A stretch of DNA of 64,000 nucleotides from Streptomyces sp. NBC_01288. GTDB lineage: Bacteria > Actinomycetota > Actinomycetes > Streptomycetales > Streptomycetaceae. Under the pieces are notes generated by a model. The model ran no database searches and was not told the DNA's origin. It was given only the letters and a program-made list of their open reading frames with translations. Where the stretch lies: NCBI RefSeq assembly GCF_035982055.1, contig NZ_CP108427.1:1736001-1800000 (forward strand), in the 5' to 3' direction. The position numbers were made by a program, and so were the translations under genes. Below are positions 1 through 8,544 of the stretch, piece after piece (the first letter of the stretch is position 1; each line of letters begins with the position of its first letter).

Positions 1-264
1 GAGCCGGGAGATCAGACTGGGGTAGCTGCCGGTCGTACGGTCGCATTCCTTGTCCTTCACACCGGCCAGGCCGGCCCCGGAGGCGTAGGAGTCGCCGAGC
101 GCCACATAGGCGGGCCCGTCGGTGGAGGTGGAGGTGGCCGCCGCGGTCGGCGCGCTCAGCGTGAGGACGACGGCCGAGGCGGCCAGGACTCCGGCGGCGG
201 CGCGGCGCGTCCTGGACTGCCTGCCCGGAGAACTGTTCGATCCGATCAATCCGAAAGGGGACAC
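1..264 (-). CDS. Secreted SGNH/GDSL-type hydrolase, N-terminal part (partial)
   Basis: The first 88 codons lie in the window and the gene runs off the left edge. I chose the GTG start at 264 because GAAGAGG sits 4 bases upstream of it. An arginine-containing N-terminus (RQSRTRR) precedes a hydrophobic export segment (AAAGVLAASAVVLTLSAPTAAA). About 15 residues later comes YVALGDSYASGAG, the block I motif of SGNH hydrolases with the nucleophilic Ser of GDSY. The family covers secreted lipases and esterases; the substrate cannot be told because the Asp-His end is outside the window. It is divergent from the Smr gene. Confidence 0.85.
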   Translation of the reverse strand, partial: MSPFGLIGSNSSPGRQSRTRRAAAGVLAASAVVLTLSAPTAAATSTSTDGPAYVALGDSYASGAGLAGVKDKECDRTTGSYPSLISRL

Positions 265-425
265 AACGCCTCTTCGTTCTCGGGGAATTGGACAGGCGCC
301 GGCCGGTGCCGCGGAAGAGCTGTCGCTCTTTCGATGTGATCGAGCCTAGGGTCGGGGCGAGGCTCCGTCCTCGCGCTACGGGACGACCGCCTCGTAGAAC
401 CAAAGTTGGAGAACACCCGGAGGCG

Positions 426-677
426 ATGGCCCTGATCACCCTGGATCTGCACCCCTACTTCCGCAGCGATCGCGACATCGACACGGCCCTGCGGCAGACC
501 CTCTTCAAGGCCGCCGCGACCGGGGTCGACACCATTCAGATCATCCCGGGCAAGGGCACGGGCCAGCTGAAGAAGCGGGTGCTGGCCGTGCTGGCGCAGA
601 AGCACATCAAGAGGCTCTACGCCCGCGTGGAACAGGACCCGACCAACGCGGGCCGGATCCTGGTCCACCTTCGCTAA
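426..677 (+). CDS. Stand-alone Smr-domain protein
   Basis: This 83-residue protein consists almost only of a small MutS-related (Smr) domain. It shows the LDLHPY motif near the N-terminus, the glycine loop PGKGTGQLK near residue 41, and a closing HLR. Smr domains are nicking or branched-DNA/RNA nucleases in MutS2 and other proteins; the role of short stand-alone versions is not established. The ATG at 426 is chosen because the homology begins directly after it and GGAGGCG precedes it. An in-frame extension to 288 would have low-complexity Arg-rich sequence. A heptamer repeat array follows the stop. Confidence 0.8.
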   Translation: MALITLDLHPYFRSDRDIDTALRQTLFKAAATGVDTIQIIPGKGTGQLKKRVLAVLAQKHIKRLYARVEQDPTNAGRILVHLR

Positions 678-691
678 CTAGCCCTCGACTA

Positions 692-747
692 TTGGCTGTT
701 GGCTGTTGGCTGTTGACTGTTGGCTATTGGCTGTTGGCTGTTGGCTA
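692..747. repeat. Heptanucleotide tandem array (TTGGCTG)8
   Basis: Eight consecutive 7-base units start at 692: TTGGCTG three times, TTGACTG, TTGGCTA, TTGGCTG twice, TTGGCTA. The array fills the gap between the stop of the Smr gene (677) and the stop of the convergent GH92 gene (752). It is not palindromic, so it is not an ordinary intrinsic terminator. Confidence 0.9.
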
Positions 748-751
748 TTTG

Positions 752-3700
752 TTACTGGCCGAAGCCGTACGAGAACAAGTGGTCCGTGCCCGTCGAACCC
801 GTTACCGGCAGCGTGATCGACGCGACCTGCTTGGACGGGTCCAACGAGACCTTCGCGGCGAAGACGTAGGACTTCACGCTGTCCCGGCCCCCGCTCCCGG
901 TGTTCCGGTAGGCCGTCGTGGCGGCGGTCGTGTCGCCCGGAAGCGGCTTGCTGGAACCGCCGTTGAGGGTCCAGTCCGGGAAGGCGACCGTCCCCTGGGA
1001 GGTGGTGCCGTCGGTGTAGGTGACGGTCACCGTGCCCGAGACGCCGCTGCCGTCGGTCGGCGCGTTGGTCGCCGTGCCGAGCAGTCCCAGCGACGCACCC
1101 GAGGTGCCGGTCGGCATCGAGATGGTCTGGCCGGCCATCTCCAGGTTGTCCAGCTGACCCGAAGTCACCGTCGGCCAGGTGTAGTTGACGCCGTCGACCG
1201 TGAGCGGCGAGCCGCTCGTGACGCCGGCGGCCGCCAGCGCGTTCTGCGAGAAGGCCCAACCCCCGCCGTCGAAGCCGCCCGAGAAGGTGGCGCCGTCGGG
1301 ATAGATGCCCTCGTTGGTGTTGTACGGCCACAGCGCGCCGGCCTTGGCCACGGCCACCCGGAGGGTCGCCCCGGCCGGCGTCGCACCGGAGGTGTGGTCG
1401 GTCAGCGCGAACGTGACCGGGAACAGGCCTTCGTCCGCGCCTGCCGTCACCTTGACCTTCGCCTCGGCGCTGCCCGCCGCGGGCACCGTCAGCGTTCCGG
1501 ACGCCGGGGCCGGCGTGACGCCGGAGGGAGCCGTCGCCTTCCAGTCGACCGTGACGGCCGTGCTGCCGAGGTTGGTCAGGTCGAGCGTGCCGTCACCGGC
1601 CGAACCCGGCTGGAGCACAAGGCCGTTGGAGGGACCGGTCGCGGCCAGCACCCGGCCGCCGCCCGTGGTGTCCGACGGCGGCGCCGCCGAAGGGCCGGAC
1701 GCCCAGGCCGTGTTGGGCTGTGTGCCGAGCGTGAAGTCGAGCGTGCCCGCGCCCTGGAACTTCTGGTAGGTCAGCCAAGAGGTGTTCCACGCCTTGCCGT
1801 TGACGCCGAGCGACTGCACGTACGGCGCGTCGGGCGCGGCCTGCGGGGCGTTGATCCGCACCGTCTTTCCGCTGCCGAAGGTCACCTTGGCCGCCGGGAA
1901 CGCCGGGCTGCCGAGCGCCAGGGTGTCCGTGCCCGGGGTCTCCGGGTACATGCCGAGCTCGGACCAGACGTACCAGGAACTCATCGCGCCGAGGTCGTCG
2001 TTGCCGAACGAGCCGACCGGGGCGTTGAAGTACAGCTTCTGCTGCGCCTCACGGACGGCAGCCTGTGTCTTCCAGGGCTGGCCGGTGTAGTCGTACTCCC
2101 AGGGGATCTCGACGCTGGGCTCGTTGCTGAGGTCGGCGTCGGTGTTGCCGGGGGCGGTGATGTCGTCGAGCAGGCTGTCCAGGTAGGACGAGTACGCCTT
2201 GGTGCCGCCGCGGGCCTGGATGAGCTGTTGCAGGTTGAACGGGACCATCGGCGTGTACTGCGCGGAGGTGCCCTCGACGAAGCCGTTGGAGGTGCCGGGG
2301 GTGAAACCGCCCGCGAACTGGCCGTCCTTGTTCTTGCCCTGCATGTAACCGGTCTGCGGGTTGAAGACGTTCATCCAGTCCTGGGCGCGGGTGGCGAACT
2401 TCTCGTAGACGGACGTCTTGCCCAGCGACTTCGCGAAGGCGGCGATGGCGTAGTCGGCGGAGTCGTACTCCAGTTGGGTGGAGACGGGGCCGTAGAAGTT
2501 GCAGCAGCCGTAGTCGTTCTCGTCCAGCGGGAGGTAGCCCTTCGCGTCCCGTACGGACTCGCCGGGGCGGTCGTTGTTGGGGACGGTGGCCTCGTGCTGG
2601 AGGGCCGCGAGGGCCTTGGCCGTGTCGAAGCCGGTCGCGCCGAAGGCGTACGCGTCGGCGATGATGCCGGCGGCCGGGTCGCCGACCATCACATAGCTCT
2701 CGCCGTTGTTCGAGGCCCACTTGGGCAACAGGCCTGTCTGGTCATAGCCGTTGAGCATCGAGGTGACGACGTCGGCGGTGACCTTGGGTTCGACCATCGC
2801 CATCAGCTGGGTCTGGGAGCGATAGGTGTCCCAGCCCGAGTAGTTGGCGTACTGGGCCTGCTGCCCCTTGGCCAGTGTGTGGACCTGGTTGTCCATGCCC
2901 ATGTACTGGCCGTTGTCGTCGGAGAAGACGTTGGGGTGCAGCAGCGCGTGGTAGAGCGCGGTGTAGAACTGCGTCTGCTGGTCGGCCGATCCGCCGCCCA
3001 CCTGGATCTTGTTCAGTACGGTGTTCCAGGCGTCGTGGTTGGACCGTTCCACGGCGCCGACGTTCCAGTTCTTGATCTCGGTGGCGAGGTTGTTCGCGGC
3101 GCCCGCGTCACTCGTGTACGAGACGCCGACCTTCGCGCTCACCGTGGGGTTCGCGGCGGTGTCGAAGGTGAGGTACATGCCGTTCGCGCCGGTCGTGGGC
3201 GGCTCGGCGGCTTTGGCTTTGGCTTTGGCTTTTGGACCGGTCCCGTGAACGGTGGGGGCGGGCTTCGCCGGGACGATGAAGTGCTTCTCCTTCAGCGGCG
3301 CCGACTCGGTTGCCTGCGGGGCGAGTTGGGCCTTGCCGGCCTTCAGCGACTTGGCGTCGGGGTTGATGGTGCTGCCGGCCCAGGTACCGCTCGCGGTGAA
3401 CGGCTGGTCGAACTTGATGTCGAAATGCAGCGTGTACCTGTTGCTCGCGCCGCAGAAGTGACCGCTGTCGATCGCGCCGCTGATCTCCTTGTTGTTGATC
3501 ACCTGGACGCGGGTCCCGTCCACCTGTGTGGCGCCGCCGCTCAACTTGAAGAGCAGGTTGGCCTGTTGACCCGTCGGGAAGGTGAAGGTGCCGAGACCGG
3601 CGCGGGTGGTGTCGGCCAGCTCGGTCCTGACGCCGTTCGCGTCGGTGACCTTGTAGCGTCCGATGCCGGCCTGCTCGTCGGCGTGGCTGAAGCCGACGGA

Positions 3701-4114
3701 CGCACTGCCGAGGTCACCCGACAGCGAACCGGTCACCGGCAGGACCGGCAGGTCGCCCGCGACGGAACAGCCGGGTCCCGAGACGTGGGTGAGGCTGAAG
3801 CCGGAGAGTTTGTTGTCGTTGTACTCGTAGCCGCCGCCCTCGGGACGGTTGGGCGTGGTGTCGGGACCCCACTGCACCATGCCGGCCGGCATGTCGGGAC
3901 CGGGGAACGTGTCCACCGCACCGGACGTGCCGATGAGCGGATTGACGAGGGACGCGGGGTCCGTCACGAGCGCGGGCGTCGCGGTGCTCGCGGCCTGGGC
4001 GTTGCCGATCGCCGTGAGCGGCAGGGCGGTCATGCCCAACACGCAGGCCACGGCGAGGCGTTGACGGAATCTGTTGCGGTCACGTGGCACGGCTGAACGT
4101 CGGGGTCTCACCAT
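752..4114 (-). CDS. Secreted GH92 alpha-1,2-mannosidase with C-terminal beta domains
   Basis: This 1120-residue protein has a signal peptide (about residues 1-42, ending NAQAAS). The GH92 body contains LIGTSGAVDTFPG, MVQWGPDTTP, GGYEYND and HVSGPGC, then TQLEYDSADYAIA and GNDDLGAMSSWYVWSELGMY, all characteristic of the family. GH92 enzymes are Ca-dependent exo-mannosidases that trim N-glycan or mannan side chains outside the cell. After the catalytic part, about residue 800 onward, come a NEW3-like Ig fold and a second beta domain seen in many actinobacterial GH92 proteins. GGAGGCGACCG precedes the ATG. It is divergent from the GH18 chitinase across a 731-base regulatory region holding a LacI-type palindrome. 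Confidence 0.93.
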   Translation of the reverse strand: MVRPRRSAVPRDRNRFRQRLAVACVLGMTALPLTAIGNAQAASTATPALVTDPASLVNPLIGTSGAVDTFPGPDMPAGMVQWGPDTTPNRPEGGGYEYNDNKLSGFSLTHVSGPGCSVAGDLPVLPVTGSLSGDLGSASVGFSHADEQAGIGRYKVTDANGVRTELADTTRAGLGTFTFPTGQQANLLFKLSGGATQVDGTRVQVINNKEISGAIDSGHFCGASNRYTLHFDIKFDQPFTASGTWAGSTINPDAKSLKAGKAQLAPQATESAPLKEKHFIVPAKPAPTVHGTGPKAKAKAKAAEPPTTGANGMYLTFDTAANPTVSAKVGVSYTSDAGAANNLATEIKNWNVGAVERSNHDAWNTVLNKIQVGGGSADQQTQFYTALYHALLHPNVFSDDNGQYMGMDNQVHTLAKGQQAQYANYSGWDTYRSQTQLMAMVEPKVTADVVTSMLNGYDQTGLLPKWASNNGESYVMVGDPAAGIIADAYAFGATGFDTAKALAALQHEATVPNNDRPGESVRDAKGYLPLDENDYGCCNFYGPVSTQLEYDSADYAIAAFAKSLGKTSVYEKFATRAQDWMNVFNPQTGYMQGKNKDGQFAGGFTPGTSNGFVEGTSAQYTPMVPFNLQQLIQARGGTKAYSSYLDSLLDDITAPGNTDADLSNEPSVEIPWEYDYTGQPWKTQAAVREAQQKLYFNAPVGSFGNDDLGAMSSWYVWSELGMYPETPGTDTLALGSPAFPAAKVTFGSGKTVRINAPQAAPDAPYVQSLGVNGKAWNTSWLTYQKFQGAGTLDFTLGTQPNTAWASGPSAAPPSDTTGGGRVLAATGPSNGLVLQPGSAGDGTLDLTNLGSTAVTVDWKATAPSGVTPAPASGTLTVPAAGSAEAKVKVTAGADEGLFPVTFALTDHTSGATPAGATLRVAVAKAGALWPYNTNEGIYPDGATFSGGFDGGGWAFSQNALAAAGVTSGSPLTVDGVNYTWPTVTSGQLDNLEMAGQTISMPTGTSGASLGLLGTATNAPTDGSGVSGTVTVTYTDGTTSQGTVAFPDWTLNGGSSKPLPGDTTAATTAYRNTGSGGRDSVKSYVFAAKVSLDPSKQVASITLPVTGSTGTDHLFSYGFGQ

Positions 4115-4218
4115 CGGTCGCCTCCGCAGCGGTTCGTGCTTCGCAGATCAGGTGACGGCGCACCGGAGAACACCGGAACGCCGGCGACAGGCAACAGTTC
4201 CTGGTCGCTCCCACGGCC

Positions 4219-4232
4219 TGACAACGTTGCCA
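4219..4232. promoter_or_regulatory. LacI-type operator upstream of GH92
   Basis: TGACAACGTTGCCA is an imperfect palindrome (6 of 7 positions) with the AACGTT centre typical of LacI-family sites. It lies about 105 bases upstream of the GH92 start. A related sequence stands before the DUF4965-type gene (11226-11239; 11 of 14 positions shared in reverse orientation). The regulator is not in the window. Confidence 0.5.
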
Positions 4233-4739
4233 ATGCACGAGTGACGAGTGAAACGCGTGTGTTGATGGTGTGTCAACGAGGCGAGCGGGAGTTTCTGGGG
4301 GCGGAGTTCTCGGGCAGGAGGGGGTGCGCCAGGGTCCGAAATCATGGGTGCGCGTGACGCCGATGACCTGAGTGCAGGGGGCTGCGGACGGGCCCGGCGA
4401 GGGGCTCGCGTCTCGGTGGACCCGCCGAACCTGGCTGGTCCGGCGTATGGGGCGGGCCCGGTGACTCCGAACCCGGTCGGCACTTCGGCGCGAGTCCGGG
4501 CTGTCGCGGCCGTAGACCCGCACCACCCCTCCGGGAGACCGGAGGGGAGCCGAAACGACCGAGCCGCCCGGGCTGAACCGCCGGAGTCTTTGCGGGAGTT
4601 TTAGCTCCCGAACAGAGGCCCTTTTCACGCCTCCCGACGAGCGCACACCTGCGGGCGAACTGCGAGCCGACCAGGGATGCACCACCTCTACGGCCGTTCT
4701 CCCACCGGGAGTTGACGTGAATCGGCCCGACCGAACCAA

Positions 4740-4793
4740 GTTGGTCTAGTCCTCTTGACGGAGGGCTCCACGAGTTGTTTGGTATGTACCAAT
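4740..4793 (+). promoter_or_regulatory. DasR-like dre sites in the chitinase promoter
   Basis: Positions 4740-4755 (GTTGGTCTAGTCCTCT) match the DasR responsive element ACTGGTCTAGACCACT at 12 of 16 positions. They directly precede TTGACG (4755-4760), a plausible -35. A second palindrome, TTGGTATGTACCAA (4779-4792), is a perfect 6-2-6 repeat with the same TGGT-N4-ACCA layout. DasR represses streptomycete chitinase genes until GlcNAc phosphates accumulate. That this gene is a target is inference. Confidence 0.6.
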
Positions 4794-4845
4794 ATCCCGA
4801 GTACCCCCCTCGCCCCCCAGCGGGCACCCCGAAAGGGGAACTGTC

Positions 4846-6552
4846 ATGCGCCTGGCAAGATTCGCGGCCACCGTCTCCGCTCTCGCGCTCGCGGCCACCG
4901 GCGTCACCGTCGCCCTGGCCCCCGCGAGCAGCGCGGCGGGAAGCAGCGTCTACTCCGTGGCCCCCTACGTGGACATGTCGAACAGTCAGGAAGGACTGCT
5001 CGACACCGCCATCACCGGACACAAGCTCAAGGCCTACACCGCGGCCTTCGTGCTCGGCGTCGGCTGCAACCAGATCTGGGGAGACACACTCCCCATCGGC
5101 AACGACTCCTACACCGACCCCTTGATCGCCAAGGCCAAGTCCGAAGGCGCCTCCGTCATCGTCTCCTCCGGAGGAGCCAGCGGCGAACCGCTCGCCTGGA
5201 CCTGCTCGACCCAGAGCAGCATCGACGCCGGCTACCAGGCCATCATCAACGACTACGGCGTCACCCAGCTCGACTTCGACATCGAGGGCGCCGCCATCGC
5301 GGACACCGCGGCCGCGGCCCGCCAGATGCAGGCGATGAAGGACCTCAAGGCGTCCAACCCGAACCTCCAGTTCTCCATGACCCTGCCGGTGCTCACGAGC
5401 GGGCTGACCGGCGACGGCGTCAACATCCTCAAGGCCGCCAAGAACGCGGGCATCAAGATCGACGTGGTCAACATCATGGCCATGGACTACTACGCCGGCA
5501 CCGGCACCGAGATGGGCCAGGGCGCGGTCTCCGCGGCGAAGGCGACGCTGGCGCAGATGCAGTCCGTCGACTCCGGTTACACCTACGCCAACCTCGGCAT
5601 CACGCCGATGATCGGCAAGAACGACGACGGTTCCACCTTCACGCTGGCCGACGCCCAGACGGTGGAGAGCTTCGCCGCGCAGAACAGTGTCGGACGGCTG
5701 GCGTTCTGGGCGATCACCCGGGACCAGGCGTGCGGCGGAAGCGCCAACTCCCTGCCCACATGCAGTGAGATCAGTCAGAACAGCCTCGCGTTCACCGACG
5801 CGTTCGTGCCCTACGAGGGCAGTTCGGGCGGCGGCGGAGGCACCACCAGCGACTTCTCCGTGTCACTGTCACCGGGTTCGGCCTCGGTCACCCAGGGCGG
5901 TTCGACAACTGCGGCCGTGTCTACGGCGGTTACGTCCGGCAGTGCCGAGTCCGTCAGCCTCGCCGCCTCGGGCGCGCCGTCCGGAGTCAGTGTCTCGTTC
6001 AGCCCCAACTCCGTTACGTCCGGCGGCAGTTCGATACTGACGGCGACGGTCGGTTCGTCCGTGGCCGCGGGCACGTATCCGATCACCGTCACCGGCACGG
6101 CCGCGACGGGCAGCCACAGCGCGACCTACACCCTGACGGTCACCACCACCGGAGGCGGCGGAGGAGGCGGGGGTTCACTGACCAACGCGGGTTTCGAGAC
6201 CGGCAGTTCGAGCCCCTGGACCTGCACGGGCGGCAGCGCGGTGGTCTCCACCCCGGTCCACAGCGGCAGCCACAGCCTCCAGGTCACGCCTAGCGCCGGC
6301 AGCACCGGCGAGTGCGACCAGAACGTCACCCTGTCCCCCAACACCAGCTACACACTGACCGCTTGGGTGCAGGGACCGTACGCCTACATCGGAGTCACCG
6401 GCGGCGCCTCCGCGAGCACCTGGTCGAACAACTCGGCCTGGAACCAGCTCAAGACCACCTTCACCACCGGCAGCAGCGGAGCCGTCACGGTCTTCGTCCA
6501 CGGCTGGTACGGCCAATCCAACGTCACCGCCGACGACTTCACCCTCGGCTGA
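4846..6552 (+). CDS. Secreted GH18 chitinase with Ig-like and carbohydrate-binding domains
   Basis: This 568-residue protein opens with a signal peptide (1-31). The GH18 barrel spans about 35-325, and QLDFDIEG places Asp143, Asp145 and the proton-donor Glu147 of the DxDxE motif. A Gly-rich linker leads to an Ig/PKD-like domain (about 335-435). A second Gly linker leads to a CenC-type carbohydrate-binding domain (about 447-568, LTNAGFETGSSSPW). It should hydrolyse chitin outside the cell. AAAGGGGAA precedes the ATG. DasR-like sites lie upstream and a hairpin terminator follows. Confidence 0.93.
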   Translation: MRLARFAATVSALALAATGVTVALAPASSAAGSSVYSVAPYVDMSNSQEGLLDTAITGHKLKAYTAAFVLGVGCNQIWGDTLPIGNDSYTDPLIAKAKSEGASVIVSSGGASGEPLAWTCSTQSSIDAGYQAIINDYGVTQLDFDIEGAAIADTAAAARQMQAMKDLKASNPNLQFSMTLPVLTSGLTGDGVNILKAAKNAGIKIDVVNIMAMDYYAGTGTEMGQGAVSAAKATLAQMQSVDSGYTYANLGITPMIGKNDDGSTFTLADAQTVESFAAQNSVGRLAFWAITRDQACGGSANSLPTCSEISQNSLAFTDAFVPYEGSSGGGGGTTSDFSVSLSPGSASVTQGGSTTAAVSTAVTSGSAESVSLAASGAPSGVSVSFSPNSVTSGGSSILTATVGSSVAAGTYPITVTGTAATGSHSATYTLTVTTTGGGGGGGGSLTNAGFETGSSSPWTCTGGSAVVSTPVHSGSHSLQVTPSAGSTGECDQNVTLSPNTSYTLTAWVQGPYAYIGVTGGASASTWSNNSAWNQLKTTFTTGSSGAVTVFVHGWYGQSNVTADDFTLG

Positions 6553-6596
6553 GCAAACCGACACGACCAGACACGAATTGACGCTACGTCACCAAC

Positions 6597-6633
6597 ACGC
6601 CGCGGCTGGGCAGTTGCGCCCACGCCGCGGCGT
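6597..6633. terminator. Terminator-like hairpin between GH18 and the MFS gene
   Basis: A 10-bp outer stem (ACGCCGCGGC, 6597-6606, with 6624-6633) encloses a GGGC/GCCC inner stem (6608-6611, 6618-6621). It lies between two convergent genes and could serve both. There is no long T-tract, as is usual in streptomycetes. Confidence 0.65.
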
Positions 6634-6648
6634 CGGTGGACACGTCGG

Positions 6649-8355
6649 TCAGGCCTCGCTCCCGGCGAGCGCGGCCAGTTCGCGGTCGACGGCCTCCTGG
6701 TGGTCCTGGGCGTCCTCGCGGGCCTTCTTCGGGCTCCAGCGGCCGGCCATCACGAACACGAAGGGCAGGAACAGGACTTGCCCTCCCACGCAGATCCACC
6801 ACCAGGTGCGCCACTCCCCGGGTCCGTTCTTCACGGCCTTCTGCACCTCCGGCCCGTGCTCCTTGAGCACCTTGAGCTGCGGCTGTGCCTTCTGTACGAC
6901 GGCCAGGTCGGCGGGGCCGACTTCCTTGACGGCCTGCGCGGCCAGGGCGGGAGGCGTCGTGGTCGGCGTGTACTTGCCCAGCTCCGCGAAGAGTTGGGGA
7001 TGGGCGTCGACGATGGCGAGGGCCGGGGCCGCCTGCTTCGTCGCGGCCGCCACCTCGGCGCCGTGCTCGACGAGCGGGGTGACGGAGGTGACCAGCACCG
7101 GGATGAACGCCGCCGACACGGCGACCACGATCCGTACCGTCCAGCCCCAGACCGCGAGCCCCGCTGCGGTCGCGGCCGGGTTCCGCTTCTCGACGGTCTC
7201 GGTGAAGCTCGCCATCCACGGCGCGTAGGCGACCCCGCTGAACACGCCGATCGCGACGAACAGCCAGGCGAAGGTGTAGTAACCGGTCGTCGCATGGGTG
7301 GCCAGCGAGGCGAAGACGGCCGTCGCCACGATCGCGCCGATCCCGCCGACGATCATGAAGGGCTTGCGCACCAGCAAACGGTCCGAGAGCAGTCCGGCCA
7401 CGATCAGCGCGAGGGCGTTCGCGGCCCAGTACCAGTTGGCGAGGCCGTTGGTGCGCTGCTCGCTGTAGCCGAAGGTGGTCGAGAAGTAGACGACGAAGTT
7501 GCCGACCGCCGCGTAGTACAGGAGCAGGAACACCGCGATCGCGAAGGCCGAGCCGAGGATGTCCAGGCGCAGCATCTGCCGCCACTCCCCGCGCCGTACC
7601 GCCTCCGTGTCGAGTCCCTTGGCGCGGGCCTCGACCAGGGCGCGGTCGCGCAGGCTCACCATGATCTGGTCGCGCAGGCCCGGCGACAGCTCGCGCAGGG
7701 CGAACAGGGTGACGACGAACACGACCAGTCCGGCCGCCCCGGAGTAGCGCAGTTCGTCCTGCCAGCTGGCGGTGTCGAGCGTGCTGCTGGTCACCGACGT
7801 GACGACCAGGCTGCCGATGACCGGGCCCATCGTCCAGTAGCCCATCGCGGTGGCCCGGCCGAGCTGCGGTGAGAAGTCCCGGATCAGCGCCGGGGTCGCG
7901 ACCAGCACGATGCCCTCGATGAAGCTGACGACCGCGAACAGCACCAAGTAGGTCGTCTTGTCACCGGCGTTGGGCAGCCCGAAGAAGACCAGAAGCGCGG
8001 CGACGAGCAGGCCGTAGACCACGAGGTTCGCGCGCCCCCACCGGTCCGCGAGGCCGGCCACGAGTGAGGCGAAGGCCCCGACCGCGTTGCCGATGACCGA
8101 GACCCACACGAAGTAGCGGTAGGTCATGTCGAAGTGCGTGATGATCGACGTCGCCACCGCGTACTGGATGTAGAGCATGTAGTAGAGCACGACGGTCGTG
8201 AGCACCACGATCGCCAGATACGACATGCGCCGCCCGGTGGCCGGATACGCCGGCAGGTCACGGCGGTACAGCCGGGCGAGCGAGCCGCGAGCACCGGCGC
8301 CGGGCGCGTCGGCACCGGGGCCTCGCGTGTCGAATGGTGCGGAGGCGGAGGGCAT
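6649..8355 (-). CDS. MFS transporter with a large extracytoplasmic insertion
   Basis: This 568-residue membrane protein has an MFS layout. It shows the motif-A-like GLADRWGRANL between TM2 and TM3 and a second copy, GLLSDRLLVRKP, in the C-terminal half. A cytoplasmic N-tail of about 40 residues precedes TM1. It is longer than the usual 400-450 residues because about 100 hydrophilic Ala/Glu/Lys-rich residues (about 415-515, EHGAEVAAATKQ onward) lie before the final TM segment. This resembles metabolite/H+ symporters in Streptomyces, but I cannot name the substrate. AAAGGGAG precedes the ATG at 8355. A TetR-type palindrome lies 78 bases upstream. Confidence 0.85.
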   Translation of the reverse strand: MPSASAPFDTRGPGADAPGAGARGSLARLYRRDLPAYPATGRRMSYLAIVVLTTVVLYYMLYIQYAVATSIITHFDMTYRYFVWVSVIGNAVGAFASLVAGLADRWGRANLVVYGLLVAALLVFFGLPNAGDKTTYLVLFAVVSFIEGIVLVATPALIRDFSPQLGRATAMGYWTMGPVIGSLVVTSVTSSTLDTASWQDELRYSGAAGLVVFVVTLFALRELSPGLRDQIMVSLRDRALVEARAKGLDTEAVRRGEWRQMLRLDILGSAFAIAVFLLLYYAAVGNFVVYFSTTFGYSEQRTNGLANWYWAANALALIVAGLLSDRLLVRKPFMIVGGIGAIVATAVFASLATHATTGYYTFAWLFVAIGVFSGVAYAPWMASFTETVEKRNPAATAAGLAVWGWTVRIVVAVSAAFIPVLVTSVTPLVEHGAEVAAATKQAAPALAIVDAHPQLFAELGKYTPTTTPPALAAQAVKEVGPADLAVVQKAQPQLKVLKEHGPEVQKAVKNGPGEWRTWWWICVGGQVLFLPFVFVMAGRWSPKKAREDAQDHQEAVDRELAALAGSEA

Positions 8356-8432
8356 ACGGCTCCCTTTGGAACGGCCGGGGACAAGAGGGGGCGGCGGGAG
8401 GTGGGGGCTCCTTCCGTTCGAGCGGAGGCTAG

Positions 8433-8448
8433 TACCGACTGGTCGGTA
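8433..8448. promoter_or_regulatory. TetR-type operator upstream of the MFS gene
   Basis: TACCGACTGGTCGGTA is a perfect 7-2-7 inverted repeat, very like TACCGACCAGTCGGTA sites recognised by TetR-family repressors. CTAG flanks it on both sides. No TetR gene is adjacent, so the repressor must be elsewhere. Confidence 0.55.
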
Positions 8449-8472
8449 TGACTAGATGTGCGACATGACTTC

Positions 8473-8508
8473 GCGCGCGGAGTGCCACGGACGGGACACT
8501 CCGCGCGC
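8473..8508 (-). terminator. Terminator downstream of the DUF4965-type gene
   Basis: A perfect 12-bp stem (GCGCGCGGAGTG with CACTCCGCGCGC) and a 12-base loop lie 37 bases beyond the stop of the gene ending at 8545. It separates that gene from the MFS promoter. Confidence 0.75.
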
Positions 8509-8544
8509 CGCGCGTTCAGGGAGGCCGGCCGCCTCGGAAGTGGA

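Larger units (their letters stand above)
4115..4845. other. Long divergent intergenic region between GH92 and GH18
   Basis: I see no convincing gene in these 731 bases. They hold a LacI-type palindrome near GH92 (4219-4232) and a small GTTGA/TCAAC repeat (4261-4277). There are two GC hairpins without T-tracts: 4526-4547 (9-bp stem, GAGA loop) and 4593-4610 (6-bp stem). Close to GH18 lie TTGACG at 4712 and at 4755, and a cluster of TGGT/ACCA repeats (4735-4792). Confidence 0.7.

Noticed and set aside
692..4096. Very long open frame on the plus strand opposite GH92
   Set aside because: It is a codon-position shadow in GC-rich DNA: the product is Arg/Gly/Val-rich with no domain, while the minus-strand GH92 has strong family motifs.
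4526..4610. Two GC hairpins as a riboswitch in the GH92/GH18 region
   Set aside because: Short stems without conserved loops, far from both start codons and without a terminator partner; nothing supports a ligand-binding RNA.
8401..8432. Second copy of the fdhD hairpin element before the MFS gene
   Set aside because: Only a short TTCGAGCGGAG stretch is similar and the pairing arms are missing.
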